From positions 36,264-100,263 of the forward strand of contig PFUR01000028.1 of the NCBI GenBank assembly GCA_002790195.1: DNA of 64,000 nucleotides, read 5' to 3'. This document shows positions 46,943 to 55,493 of the stretch, one piece after another. Numbering within the stretch: the first letter of the stretch is position 1; the number at the start of each line of letters is the position of its first letter. The notes beneath the pieces are model-generated. The model searched no databases and was not told where the DNA came from. It saw only the letters and a list, made by a program, of their open reading frames with translations. Position numbers and translations under genes: made by a program. This stretch comes from Flavobacteriales bacterium CG_4_9_14_3_um_filter_40_17. GTDB lineage: Bacteria > Bacteroidota > Bacteroidia > Flavobacteriales > Flavobacteriaceae.

Positions 46943-47704
46943 ATGATAAATAATCTGAAAATACTCCTTCATCAGAGAAAGCAATACCTTCCCGATGTTA
47001 CCACAGTTGAAGTCCCCGGGATTTTCAGGGGGCTGCCCGTCATCAGCCAAGAAATGATAGCGGAAGAAAAACTCGAGGACTGTTGTCCGACTGGAGCCCT
47101 CTCTACCCTTCCGGTGCAAATAGATTTGGGCAAATGTACTTTTTGCGGCGAATGTGCTTTGCGATACCCAAGCAAAATTAAATTTACCAAAGAATACAAA
47201 ATAGCCACCAACAGCCGTGAGAGATTGATAGTGAAAGAAGGATTGAAAAAGCCCATACACTTAGATCCGGCTTTGATCAGAAAAGAAATCGGCAAATATT
47301 TTAGCGGCTCTTTAAAACTTCGTCAGGTATCGGCAGGTGGTGATGGCAGCTGTGAGTTGGAATTAGGTGCCTGCGGGAATGTAAATTTTGATATGGGTCG
47401 TTTCGGGATTGAGTTTGTTGCCTCTCCCCGCCATGCCGATGGGCTTGTGATCACGGGACCTATCACCCAAAACATGGCAGAGCCTTTACAGATTTGTTAT
47501 GATGCTATACCCGACCCCAAAATCATCATCTTGGCCGGAACCGATGCCATCAGCGGAGGAATCTTTGCCGATAGCCCCGCAGTGGACAGAAGTTTTTTGG
47601 ACACCCATACAATAGATTTGTATGTTCCCGGCAACCCGATACATCCCTTGACGTTCATTAACGGCGTTTTGGATTTAATCCGAAACCGAAAAGAGAAAAA
47701 ATAG
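46943..47704 (+). CDS. Ehr small subunit: half-ferredoxin fused to NuoB/HyfI-like domain
   Basis: A 253-residue fusion. Residues 40-85 are a shortened ferredoxin domain with Cys48-Pro and Cys65-x2-Cys68-x2-Cys71; Tyr75 stands where the eighth cysteine would be. These four are exactly the ligands of the second [4Fe-4S] cluster of an eight-iron ferredoxin, so one cluster is expected. Residues 125-245 are the NuoB/HycG fold (MGRFGIEFVASPRHADGLVITG in parts). Of its four cluster ligands, only Cys137 remains; the others are Asp134, Asp201 and Asn231. The gene closes the operon, 17 bases after the large subunit. Confidence 0.88.
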   Translation: MINNLKILLHQRKQYLPDVTTVEVPGIFRGLPVISQEMIAEEKLEDCCPTGALSTLPVQIDLGKCTFCGECALRYPSKIKFTKEYKIATNSRERLIVKEGLKKPIHLDPALIRKEIGKYFSGSLKLRQVSAGGDGSCELELGACGNVNFDMGRFGIEFVASPRHADGLVITGPITQNMAEPLQICYDAIPDPKIIILAGTDAISGGIFADSPAVDRSFLDTHTIDLYVPGNPIHPLTFINGVLDLIRNRKEKK

Positions 47705-47712
47705 AATTTGAG

Positions 47713-48102
47713 TTATTCTTTGTAAAAAACCTGGGTTTCTTGCGGGTCAAAACTTTTGGGTCTGACTTGTTCGTTTTCACCAACTTCAAAATTCAATTTG
47801 AGGGTTTTGCCTTTCATTTCGGTTATTCCGTAGAGAGTAAAACCTATGAGCACCCCCTTTTTGAAATCGTAGAGGTCAAAATGATTGGGTTGCGTGGTTT
47901 CGTCATACCTGTATTTAATTTGATAAGTGTCCACTCCTTTATGCGAATCAATCAGCCACAAAGCCTCGTTGTTTGCTTTGAGGATTAAGGTTTGGTTGTA
48001 ATCGCTTTTCCATGTGCCGATGATGCCTTCTTCTTTGGAACATCCAATGAATACGGAAACGGTGAATAGAAAAACCGAGGTGGTAAAAATTGTTTGTTTC
48101 AT
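47713..48102 (-). CDS. Small lipoprotein, lipocalin-like
   Basis: A 129-residue protein with a lipoprotein signal (lipobox FIGC near residue 20), followed by GIIGTWKSDYNQTLILKANNEALW, a beginning typical of lipocalin-like small lipoproteins. The rest is beta-rich. The function is unknown. It converges with the Ehr operon, with 8 bases between the stops. Confidence 0.75.
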   Translation of the reverse strand: MKQTIFTTSVFLFTVSVFIGCSKEEGIIGTWKSDYNQTLILKANNEALWLIDSHKGVDTYQIKYRYDETTQPNHFDLYDFKKGVLIGFTLYGITEMKGKTLKLNFEVGENEQVRPKSFDPQETQVFYKE

Positions 48103-48140
48103 GATTATGCCGTGTTTTTGAAAAAATATTTTTTAGTTGT

Positions 48141-48512
48141 TCAAAGTCCCATCTTAGCCATCAATTCATCCAAGGATGTCATTTTTTCAAAGGCTGCATG
48201 GTCAATAAAAACATTCCAATTTTCATTGGATTCTAACGCCAATGCAAATGGATAGTCATTATTTTTTTTAGCAATTTCGGGATAGCGTTTTTGAAACTCA
48301 TCAATATGTAAAAACTCAAGCGGAACGGGAAATGACGTTCGAAAAGCTTTCCATTTTTCATTTTCCGACCATACTCCATAGGTAAGCGCACAAAGTTTGC
48401 AAGCATAGGTGGCTGGGCTCAACAATTTGTGTGCGGTATCCATCAGCCCGTGCAAACGTCCCGATTGAGCATTGTAAACAAAGACGAATTTGTCGGGTTG
48501 TTGATTTTTCAT
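48141..48512 (-). CDS. Uncharacterised protein with CKLC motif
   Basis: A 123-residue soluble protein. It starts NQQPDKFVFVYNAQSGRLHGLMDTAHKL and carries CKLC near residues 38-41, followed by ALTYG. The rest is charged, with a C-terminal helix. Homologues of about this size exist in many Bacteroidota, to my recollection without an assigned function. CxxC suggests metal binding or redox activity. Confidence 0.75.
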   Translation of the reverse strand: MKNQQPDKFVFVYNAQSGRLHGLMDTAHKLLSPATYACKLCALTYGVWSENEKWKAFRTSFPVPLEFLHIDEFQKRYPEIAKKNNDYPFALALESNENWNVFIDHAAFEKMTSLDELMAKMGL

Positions 48513-48548
48513 CGAAAAAGTGAATTCCTTTGAAATTTATAAATAGAA

Positions 48549-49259
48549 TTAATTCGGCTCCGTCGCTTTGATTTGCTTGATATAAGCATCGAGTTCTTTG
48601 CCGTATTTACTCTTTTTTACCTCGGATGTAAGCGAATTGTTGATGGTGTCGAGCAATTTCACATGCGCATCGTAAATTTCGGTAAGTGCCAAATAAGGCG
48701 CAATTTCAGATTCTTTGTGTGTAACCGCAAAATTGGCTACATACAAATAGCGTCTTCTTAGAAGGCTATTCATCTGTTCGGTTATCAAATCGGCTTTGGC
48801 TTGATCTCCGTCTTTTTGCGCTTCAAAAAGTGCTTTGATGTAGTCGAGCCTTTTCTCGTTGAATTTGGTGTTCATTGACCAGAATTCATTGAGTTGATCT
48901 TGAATTTCCGAACCTTTTATTTTTGCATCTGCTACAAATTTTCGCAGTGTTGTGGTAATCTTTACGGTATCTTTTTCGCCAAAGAAAGGGATGGTCGTGT
49001 TTTCCGTTGTGCCATCGCGCTTGTCGAGGTGTAGATAGAACACTTCATTGGATTCCAAATCGCTATGCAGCAAAAACTGTGCATCGCCATCGATAGTAAC
49101 TGAATCTACACTTACCAAGAGTGTATCTTCAATTTTTTGGAGATAAAGCATTCCTTTTTTTAAGCCCTTTACTTCACCCGTAACGGTCATGTCGTATGTT
49201 TTTGTTTTCGAACAAGCGGCCAAAAGCAAAAAAGAAAAGAATATAATTGAAAATCGCAT
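48549..49259 (-). CDS. DUF4369 domain lipoprotein
   Basis: A 236-residue protein with a lipoprotein signal (MRFSIIFFSFLLLAAC, lipid at Cys16) and an N-terminal DUF4369-like domain (VTGEVKGLKKGMLYLQKIEDTLLVSVDSV), a beta domain often found fused to thioredoxin domains in Bacteroidota. No thioredoxin motif follows; the C-terminal part is helical. The ATG at 49259 was chosen over one at 49292 because it places the signal peptide at the N-terminus. Confidence 0.8.
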   Translation of the reverse strand: MRFSIIFFSFLLLAACSKTKTYDMTVTGEVKGLKKGMLYLQKIEDTLLVSVDSVTIDGDAQFLLHSDLESNEVFYLHLDKRDGTTENTTIPFFGEKDTVKITTTLRKFVADAKIKGSEIQDQLNEFWSMNTKFNEKRLDYIKALFEAQKDGDQAKADLITEQMNSLLRRRYLYVANFAVTHKESEIAPYLALTEIYDAHVKLLDTINNSLTSEVKKSKYGKELDAYIKQIKATEPN

Positions 49260-49453
49260 ATCGGGTTGTATTTGGATGGCAAATATCCGCAATTAATTCT
49301 GATTTAAAAAAGAGAAAATGAAGTCGGAAGTAAACCAATTGTACAATTTGAAAATGTACCAATTTGAAATTTGAGTCAAAAGTCACTTGCCTATCGGCTG
49401 GTAAGTTTTTTATACCTTGTACTTGAAATTTGAAAATATTCAGACCCGAAAAC

Positions 49454-50734
49454 TCACGTTTTGTGTTCCTTTTTCTTAGCTGCCGGAAACAAGATATTGT
49501 TTAGAATCAATCGGTATCCGGGTGAATTTGGATGCAATTCGAGTTCGGTTTTCGGATCACCTACCCGATGTTGATAATCTTCGGGGTCATGGCCACCGTA
49601 GAAGGTAAAAAAACCTTTTCCGCGTATGCCGTGAATGTATTTCGCCTCGCGATTCGATTCATTTTTCCCCAATACCAACACGTCACTTTTGATGGTTTCC
49701 GGATCAAAGGAAGTAGTCTGTCCCATAAAACCTTTTACCAACAATGTATGATTTTGGGTGAGCATGGTGGGCACCGGATCCCATTTGGCCGAAAAATCCA
49801 TCAACGAGAAATAATCCATTTCTTTCGGGATTTGCCTTTTGTTGGTCATATCGATGGAAGAAAACTCATAAGTATTCGGGTCTCTTTCCAAAATAAAATT
49901 TTTAAAGGCAAAGGTTTTTGAAAAATCAACTTTAGATTGGTAGTTGGGTACCGACGGATCGCCGTCAAACATAGGTTCGCAGATATCCACTCCATCGGCA
50001 GAAAGTGCAATATCAAAACTGTCTGTCGCGCTGCACATGGCAAACATAAATCCGCCACCGATGACAAAATCTCTGATTTTTTTGCTTACGGCGAGTTTTT
50101 CTTGCGATACTTTTTGGTAACCAAGCCGGATTGCCAATTCTTCAGCTTCTTTTTTTTCTTTTAAATACCAAGCTGCGCCTCTAAAACTGCCATAAAATTT
50201 ACCGTACTGCCCGGTAAAATCTTCGTGGTGCAGATGCAACCAATCGTAAGCGATGAGTTCATCGTTGAGCACTTGTTCGTCATAAATGGTTTTGTATGGA
50301 ATTTCGGCGTAGGTAAGTACCATGGTCACAGCATCGTCCCACGGCAAATTTCCTTCGGGTGAATAAACTGCAATTTTTGGGGCTTTTTCAAGTACCACAG
50401 ACTCCATATTTTGCGAAGGGCTGCTGATGAGTTCGAGTAAGGAAGTGGTATTTTCGTCTGTCAGTATTTCAAAACTCACGTCTCTGAGTTGACATTCTTT
50501 GCGTACCCAATCAGAATCCGGCAACAGAAAAGAACCACCGCGGTAGTTGAGCAACCAACTGACCTTGGTCGATTTTGTCAATGCCAAGAAAGTGATTCCA
50601 TAAGCTTTCAGGTGGTTTTTTTGGGTGTCTGCATCCATGGGAATCAGCACAAATGTTGCATGCACCAAAAGACATCCGACCCAGAAAAAAAGCAGGAATA
50701 AAATAGTTTTATGCGTGTTTATAGAAGTTTTCAT
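49454..50734 (-). CDS. Exported protein of the family labelled asparagine synthetase B
   Basis: A 426-residue protein with an N-terminal hydrophobic segment (residues 9-27) consistent with export. Proteins like it are commonly called asparagine synthetase B in Bacteroidota, but none of the features of AsnB are seen: there is no N-terminal catalytic cysteine and no PP-loop. The region KIAVYSPEGNLPWDDAVTMVL and GGGFMFAMCSATDSFDIAL is reminiscent of glutamine amidotransferase-like folds, with a cysteine after a glycine-rich turn. The function is best left open. Confidence 0.7.
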   Translation of the reverse strand: MKTSINTHKTILFLLFFWVGCLLVHATFVLIPMDADTQKNHLKAYGITFLALTKSTKVSWLLNYRGGSFLLPDSDWVRKECQLRDVSFEILTDENTTSLLELISSPSQNMESVVLEKAPKIAVYSPEGNLPWDDAVTMVLTYAEIPYKTIYDEQVLNDELIAYDWLHLHHEDFTGQYGKFYGSFRGAAWYLKEKKEAEELAIRLGYQKVSQEKLAVSKKIRDFVIGGGFMFAMCSATDSFDIALSADGVDICEPMFDGDPSVPNYQSKVDFSKTFAFKNFILERDPNTYEFSSIDMTNKRQIPKEMDYFSLMDFSAKWDPVPTMLTQNHTLLVKGFMGQTTSFDPETIKSDVLVLGKNESNREAKYIHGIRGKGFFTFYGGHDPEDYQHRVGDPKTELELHPNSPGYRLILNNILFPAAKKKEHKT

Positions 50735-50858
50735 CCGTTAGCAATCAATGTTTCGGAATTTAAAAGTAAGTATTCTCCGGGAAATAAAGAGGATGGTTTA
50801 GAAAAAATTAACCTGTGGAAAATTCAATATTAAAAAAAAACCTTAGTTGTAAAAAATG

Positions 50859-51863
50859 CTATACTTTAACGGACAAGTTCCTGACCATTCTTTTTAAAAT
50901 AGCCCATTGTTTGAGCGCATCGCGCGCTTCCACGGCGGGATACCCCAACATGGTTTTTCCGGCAGGGACATCGGCAGTTACACCGGAGCAAGCACCAATA
51001 GTTGATCCATCGCCAATGGTCGTATGATCTTTTATGGATGCGCTTCCACCTATAATCACACCGTTTCCTAAGGTGACCGAACCGGCCAGACCGCTGTTGC
51101 CTGCCATGATGCAAAACTTACCGAGTTTGCTGTTGTGTCCAATCTGAACTAAATTGTCGATTTTACAGCCATCACCCAAAACGGTTGAACTAAATTTACC
51201 TCGGTCAACACAGGAGTTGGCACCAATCTCAACATTGTTGCCGATGACTACATTTCCGATTTGTGGAATTTTGACCAAACCCCGTTCCGGATCGGGACGA
51301 AATCCAAAACCGTCTGCTCCAATGGTTGCATTCGGGTGGAAAATACAATTCATCCCCACATGACATCGTTCCCGAATGACCGTTCCCGGCCACAAAACCG
51401 TGTTATCGCCAATGCTGCACTCATCGAGTATGGTGACATTCGGATAGATGGTGATATTTTTACCGAGCAAAACATTTACACCGATGTAACTTCCGGCACC
51501 GATTCGCGTACCACTACCAATGACGGCCGTTTCGTCAATCACGGCAGTTGGATGAATGTCAACCTCAAAAATAGGAGTGGGAGGTGCAAAAAGGCTTAAC
51601 ACTTGCGACATCGCCAAATCGGCGTTCTTAACTTTTATAAAAGCCCGGTTCTCTCCAGGCTCGATTGAAATGTCTTCATTAACCACCGCTACACAAGCTT
51701 TGGAGCTCTGCCAGAATTTTTCATATTTTTTGTTGCCGATAAATGAAATTTCCGTTTCTGTGGCAGTTTCTAATTGTTCGGGTGTGGTAATGTTTTGAGA
51801 AGTATGACCAACAATAACGCCTTGCAGGACATCATTTATTTCTTGAATGGAGAACGTTTTCAT
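50859..51863 (-). CDS. lpxD: UDP-3-O-(3-hydroxyacyl)glucosamine N-acyltransferase
   Basis: Third step of lipid A synthesis: transfers a hydroxyacyl chain to the 2-amino group of UDP-3-O-acylglucosamine. The 334 residues comprise an N-terminal uridine-binding domain (1-100), a left-handed beta-helix of hexapeptide repeats (about 105-315) and the catalytic histidine (His243 in VQIGHN). The length is typical. It has its own promoter in the adjacent gap. Confidence 0.95.
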   Translation of the reverse strand: MKTFSIQEINDVLQGVIVGHTSQNITTPEQLETATETEISFIGNKKYEKFWQSSKACVAVVNEDISIEPGENRAFIKVKNADLAMSQVLSLFAPPTPIFEVDIHPTAVIDETAVIGSGTRIGAGSYIGVNVLLGKNITIYPNVTILDECSIGDNTVLWPGTVIRERCHVGMNCIFHPNATIGADGFGFRPDPERGLVKIPQIGNVVIGNNVEIGANSCVDRGKFSSTVLGDGCKIDNLVQIGHNSKLGKFCIMAGNSGLAGSVTLGNGVIIGGSASIKDHTTIGDGSTIGACSGVTADVPAGKTMLGYPAVEARDALKQWAILKRMVRNLSVKV

Positions 51864-51929
51864 AGTTAGTTCAGATGACTAGTATAATCAACTTTTAAAG
51901 TTAATTTGTATAAAATACATGTTTTAACT

Positions 51930-51945
51930 TTTGCATGCAAAGGTA
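51930..51945 (-). promoter_or_regulatory. lpxD promoter overlapping a palindrome
   Basis: On the minus strand TACCTTTG (51938-51945) matches TAnnTTTG, about 75 bases before the lpxD ATG. It overlaps the perfect palindrome TTTGCATGCAAA (51930-51941), a candidate operator. Confidence 0.4.
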
Positions 51946-52598
51946 TTTTATTTATTTAATAAACAAGAAATTATCCCGTTTATTTGTTTTTGTGTGGAAA
52001 TTTAGGCATTACGTTTTTTTGAATCGATAACTAAAAAATGTGGAATCAATTCAGTTAGTTAAAAAGCCATTCTTGCCCGATAAATATTAAATCAAATGTT
52101 TTAATCGTTGCAATCATAAGCCTTTTGAAATATCTCGCATAGAACACACTATCATTTCTATGACGAATTTCATTGTTTATATTTTGTGATAAGGCAAAAA
52201 ATAACTTTCTAAAGAACAGGGTATTAAGAGGAAAACAATCTTTTTTTATTTAATCAAACCCAAATATATTAAATGCGGCTACATAAAACAATTAAATCTT
52301 GGCAACTATAAAATCATTCTCCTATTTAATTAGATATTTTGTTCTTTATCAGTCTTGTTATTTTTAACGCTTTTAGAATTACTATTTAAATACTATTTAT
52401 CAATATTTTAAATAATTATTTTTAAATAATATTTGTACATCTTTAAATTAATTATTCTCTTTTATTTTGTATTATAGATAAAAAAGTTTGATGTTAAAAA
52501 CTTAAAGCAATGTTGAGTTTTAATATAGGTCATTTTAACACTACAACGTTTTAAATTCAATATATTTGTAATATTTTATTAATTAAATCTTAAATTCT
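51946..52598. other. AT-rich gap without genes
   Basis: About 650 bases of strongly AT-rich sequence separate the lpxD promoter from the T9SS cargo gene. No frame with coding character is seen on either strand. The right end carries TATATTTG at 52561-52568, a -7 box for the cargo gene 30 bases before its ATG. Whether the remainder holds a regulatory RNA cannot be told. Confidence 0.6.
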
Positions 52599-53453
52599 AT
52601 GAGAAAAATTACTCTGATGTTTTTGTTAATAGGCAGCACAGTGCTGTCTCAAACAACTGTAAACTTTGATTCCTCCTTGCCTTGGGAAGGTTTTATGAAT
52701 GTTTTCGAAACACCTGCAAATGGAGGCGGGTTTATTTTTGCCTCAAGCTGGGGTGTTGCTGACTTGGTAGTACAAGTAAATACCGTCAATAACACGGCTA
52801 CTCTGAAGCCTAATCGCATCAACGATTCAGATCCATTTTGGCAAACAGGCAATCTGCTCGGCAACAAAGTGATGAATGCTTCCTTTTTTGTAAACAACAG
52901 CACCGACTTAGTAAATATACCATTTACTTTTACTGGAGAAGTCCTTACCAACAATTTAGATGCTGAGTATTTAGAGAAAGCCTTTATACGAATTTTTGAC
53001 GGCAGTTTTAACTTGCTTAGAGAAATCACCGCAGACCTCACTCCGGGGGTTTTTAGTCTTTTTTATGACAATTCTGAGGGCGCAGCCGGCGTAAATGTGC
53101 AATATGGTTTTAATGTAGTAGGCAGGAATGTGAATCCTCAAGCGGCTTTTGATGCCGGATACGATGCTTTAGGAAGTGTAGTATTTACCCAAGCAACGCT
53201 ATCCTTAAATGATTTTGAAAAGAATACTTTTGCATTGTATCCCAACCCCGTTCAAAATATTCTGAACATAGAAAACAGCCAAAGCAATATACAAGAAGTA
53301 CAATTGTATGATTTGACAGGTAGATTGTTGACAAGTATCCGTCCAGATCGCAATTTTGCTAACGTAGATTTCTCCAATCTGAGCAATGGCATCTATTTGC
53401 TCAGAATCGCTTCTGATGAAAAGACAATTACCAAGAAGATTATCAAGAACTAA
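52599..53453 (+). CDS. Secreted protein with T9SS type A sorting domain
   Basis: A 284-residue protein exported by the Sec pathway (signal peptide MRKITLMFLLIGSTVLSQ) and then by the T9SS. The C-terminal 75 residues (about 208-284) are a type A sorting domain: FALYPNPVQNILNIEN, then VQLYDLTGRLL, and SNGIYLLRIASDEKTITKKIIKN in parts. The middle (20-200) is beta-rich and resembles no catalytic family that I recognise. It is a likely client of the SprA encoded in this window. Upstream is a long AT-rich gap; downstream is a palindromic terminator. Confidence 0.88.
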   Translation: MRKITLMFLLIGSTVLSQTTVNFDSSLPWEGFMNVFETPANGGGFIFASSWGVADLVVQVNTVNNTATLKPNRINDSDPFWQTGNLLGNKVMNASFFVNNSTDLVNIPFTFTGEVLTNNLDAEYLEKAFIRIFDGSFNLLREITADLTPGVFSLFYDNSEGAAGVNVQYGFNVVGRNVNPQAAFDAGYDALGSVVFTQATLSLNDFEKNTFALYPNPVQNILNIENSQSNIQEVQLYDLTGRLLTSIRPDRNFANVDFSNLSNGIYLLRIASDEKTITKKIIKN

Positions 53454-53495
53454 AGTGTTTTTTGAAGTGTAAATAATACGTAGATTTACTTTAAC

Positions 53496-53529
53496 AAACC
53501 CGAAAGGATTTTAAAATCCTTTCGGGTTT
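53496..53529. terminator. Perfect 34-bp palindrome, terminator
   Basis: AAACCCGAAAGGATTTT followed at once by its exact reverse complement. It ends in TTT on both strands, so it can stop transcription from either side. It lies between the T9SS cargo gene and ahcY. Confidence 0.8.
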
Positions 53530-53543
53530 AGTATTTTATCTAT

Positions 53544-53551
53544 TATCTTTG
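53544..53551 (+). promoter_or_regulatory. -7 promoter box for ahcY
   Basis: TATCTTTG followed by C matches TAnnTTTG and lies 34 bases before the ahcY ATG. Confidence 0.55.
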
Positions 53552-53585
53552 CAAAAAAAATTGATTAACCTATTAGATTAATAGA

Positions 53586-54902
53586 ATGTCTTTAAAAACA
53601 CTACCGTACCTACCGTACAAAGTAAAAAACATTGCACTTGCAGAATGGGGCAGGAAAGAAATTGAATTGGCCGAAGCTGAAATGCCTGGCTTGATGTCAT
53701 TGCGCGAAGAGTTCAAAAACGAACAACCGCTCAAAGGTGCCCGCATCGCAGGTTGTTTGCACATGACCATTCAAACGGCTGTTCTTATCGAGACCTTGCA
53801 AGCCTTAGGAGCGGAAGTAACTTGGAGTTCTTGCAACATTTTTTCTACACAAGACGAAGCCGCCGCTGCCATTGCTGCTACCGGAACGTCTGTTTATGCT
53901 TGGAAAGGCATGAACGAAGAGGAATTTGATTGGTGTATCGAGCAAACCTTGTTTTTCGGCGAAGATAGAAAACCCCTCAACATGATTTTGGATGACGGCG
54001 GCGATTTGACCAACATGGTGTTAGACAGATATCCCGAACTCATCAGTGGCATCAGAGGCTTGTCTGAAGAAACCACCACGGGCGTACACCGTTTGTACGA
54101 ACGAGTAAAAAACGGAACTTTGCTCATGCCGGCAATCAACGTGAACGACTCTGTGACCAAATCTAAATTTGACAACAAATACGGATGCAGGGAAAGCGCG
54201 GTAGATGCCATTCGCAGAGCAACCGACATCATGTTGGCAGGAAAACGCGTAGTTGTTTGTGGCTATGGAGATGTGGGAAAAGGGACTGTGGCTTCATTCA
54301 AAGGTGCTGGAAGCATCGTGACGGTGACTGAAATTGACCCGATTTGTGCTTTGCAAGCCGCCATGGACGGTTTTGAAGTGAAAAAATTGTCCACCGTCGT
54401 TGGCAACGCAGACATCATCATCACCACTACCGGTAACAAAGGTATCGTGACTGCCGAAGCCTTCAAAAAAATGAAAGACAAAACCATCGTTTGCAACATC
54501 GGGCATTTTGACAACGAAATCGATGTGGCTTGGCTTAATAAAAACTATGGTCAAACCAAAGTGAATATCAAACCGCAAGTGGACAAATATACGATTGACG
54601 GAAAAGATATCATTTTGTTGGCAGAAGGTAGGCTGGTCAATTTGGGTTGTGCAACGGGTCATCCGAGTTTTGTGATGAGCAACTCTTTTACCAACCAGAC
54701 TTTGGCGCAAATCGAACTTTGGAAACATGCTGACAAATATGACAATGACGTGTATATGTTGCCCAAACACCTCGATGAGAAAGTAGCCAGATTGCATCTC
54801 AAAAAATTGGGGGTTGAGTTAGAAAACCTAACGGCTGAACAGGCTGATTACATCGGCGTTCCGCAAAACGGCCCTTTCAAACCGGAATATTATAGGTATT
54901 AA
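53586..54902 (+). CDS. ahcY: Adenosylhomocysteinase
   Basis: Hydrolyses S-adenosylhomocysteine to adenosine and homocysteine, clearing the product of methyl-transfer reactions. The 438 residues carry the NAD-binding motif [12 protein letters not shown] near residue 222, the substrate motif [11 protein letters not shown], and the C-terminal [11 protein letters not shown] that reaches the NAD of the neighbouring subunit. The length is typical of the family. It is a single-gene unit with promoter and terminator. Confidence 0.98.
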   Translation: MSLKTLPYLPYKVKNIALAEWGRKEIELAEAEMPGLMSLREEFKNEQPLKGARIAGCLHMTIQTAVLIETLQALGAEVTWSSCNIFSTQDEAAAAIAATGTSVYAWKGMNEEEFDWCIEQTLFFGEDRKPLNMILDDGGDLTNMVLDRYPELISGIRGLSEETTTGVHRLYERVKNGTLLMPAINVNDSVTKSKFDNKYGCRESAVDAIRRATDIMLAGKRVVVCGYGDVGKGTVASFKGAGSIVTVTEIDPICALQAAMDGFEVKKLSTVVGNADIIITTTGNKGIVTAEAFKKMKDKTIVCNIGHFDNEIDVAWLNKNYGQTKVNIKPQVDKYTIDGKDIILLAEGRLVNLGCATGHPSFVMSNSFTNQTLAQIELWKHADKYDNDVYMLPKHLDEKVARLHLKKLGVELENLTAEQADYIGVPQNGPFKPEYYRY

Positions 54903-54920
54903 TTTCAAAATACCCTTCGA

Positions 54921-54948
54921 AAGCCACTCTCAAAAGTGGCTTTTTTTA
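54921..54948 (+). terminator. Terminator after ahcY
   Basis: AAGCCACT/AGTGGCTT stem with a 6-base loop, followed by a T-run. Confidence 0.8.
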
Positions 54949-55052
54949 TGCGTTCTAAACGCCAAGGGCTTAGCGTAAAACATGACATTTATCATACTTT
55001 TTTTGTTATAAGTAAACGAAATTTACGGTGTTGACTATTAAACAGTGTAACC

Positions 55053-55493
55053 ATGAAATCAACAGCTCCAGTTTCGAAGATTATGACAAAAGAGCTAGTG
55101 ACCCTTCAGCTTACTGACGACTTATATCTTGCTGAAAAACTATTTAAAACACATAAGATAAGGCACCTCCCGGTCTTAGATGGCAAGCATTTGGCAGGTA
55201 TTTTAAGCTATACGGATTTGTTGCGCATCAGTTACGCCGATTTGACAGCAGAGGAGGACACCATCGAAACCGTGGTATATGATATGTTCACGGTCAGCCA
55301 AGTAATGATGAACAGACCCGTGGTGGTAAGCTCTGAAACTTCAATTCACGATGTAGCAAAGATTTTGTCTGAAAGAGAATTTCACGCACTTCCGGTTATT
55401 GATAACAACCGCTTGGTAGGCATCGTCACAACAACCGATTTGATTAAATATTTTCTGAAAAATTGCCCTGAGTTCAAGAACGCTAAGTGTTAG
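55053..55493 (+). CDS. CBS-domain protein
   Basis: A 146-residue protein made of two CBS domains (about residues 8-65 and 78-142) with the typical HLPVLDGKHLAGILSYTDLL and HALPVIDNNRLVGIVTTTDLI. Such pairs bind adenine nucleotides and act as energy sensors for partner proteins. No partner is evident. The end overlaps by 4 bases the end of the convergent gene. Confidence 0.9.
   Translation: MKSTAPVSKIMTKELVTLQLTDDLYLAEKLFKTHKIRHLPVLDGKHLAGILSYTDLLRISYADLTAEEDTIETVVYDMFTVSQVMMNRPVVVSSETSIHDVAKILSEREFHALPVIDNNRLVGIVTTTDLIKYFLKNCPEFKNAKC

Noticed and set aside
38156..47704. Functional hydrogenase-4 or formate hydrogenlyase
   Set aside because: The large subunit lacks all nickel-iron cysteines, and no formate dehydrogenase or maturation genes are present.
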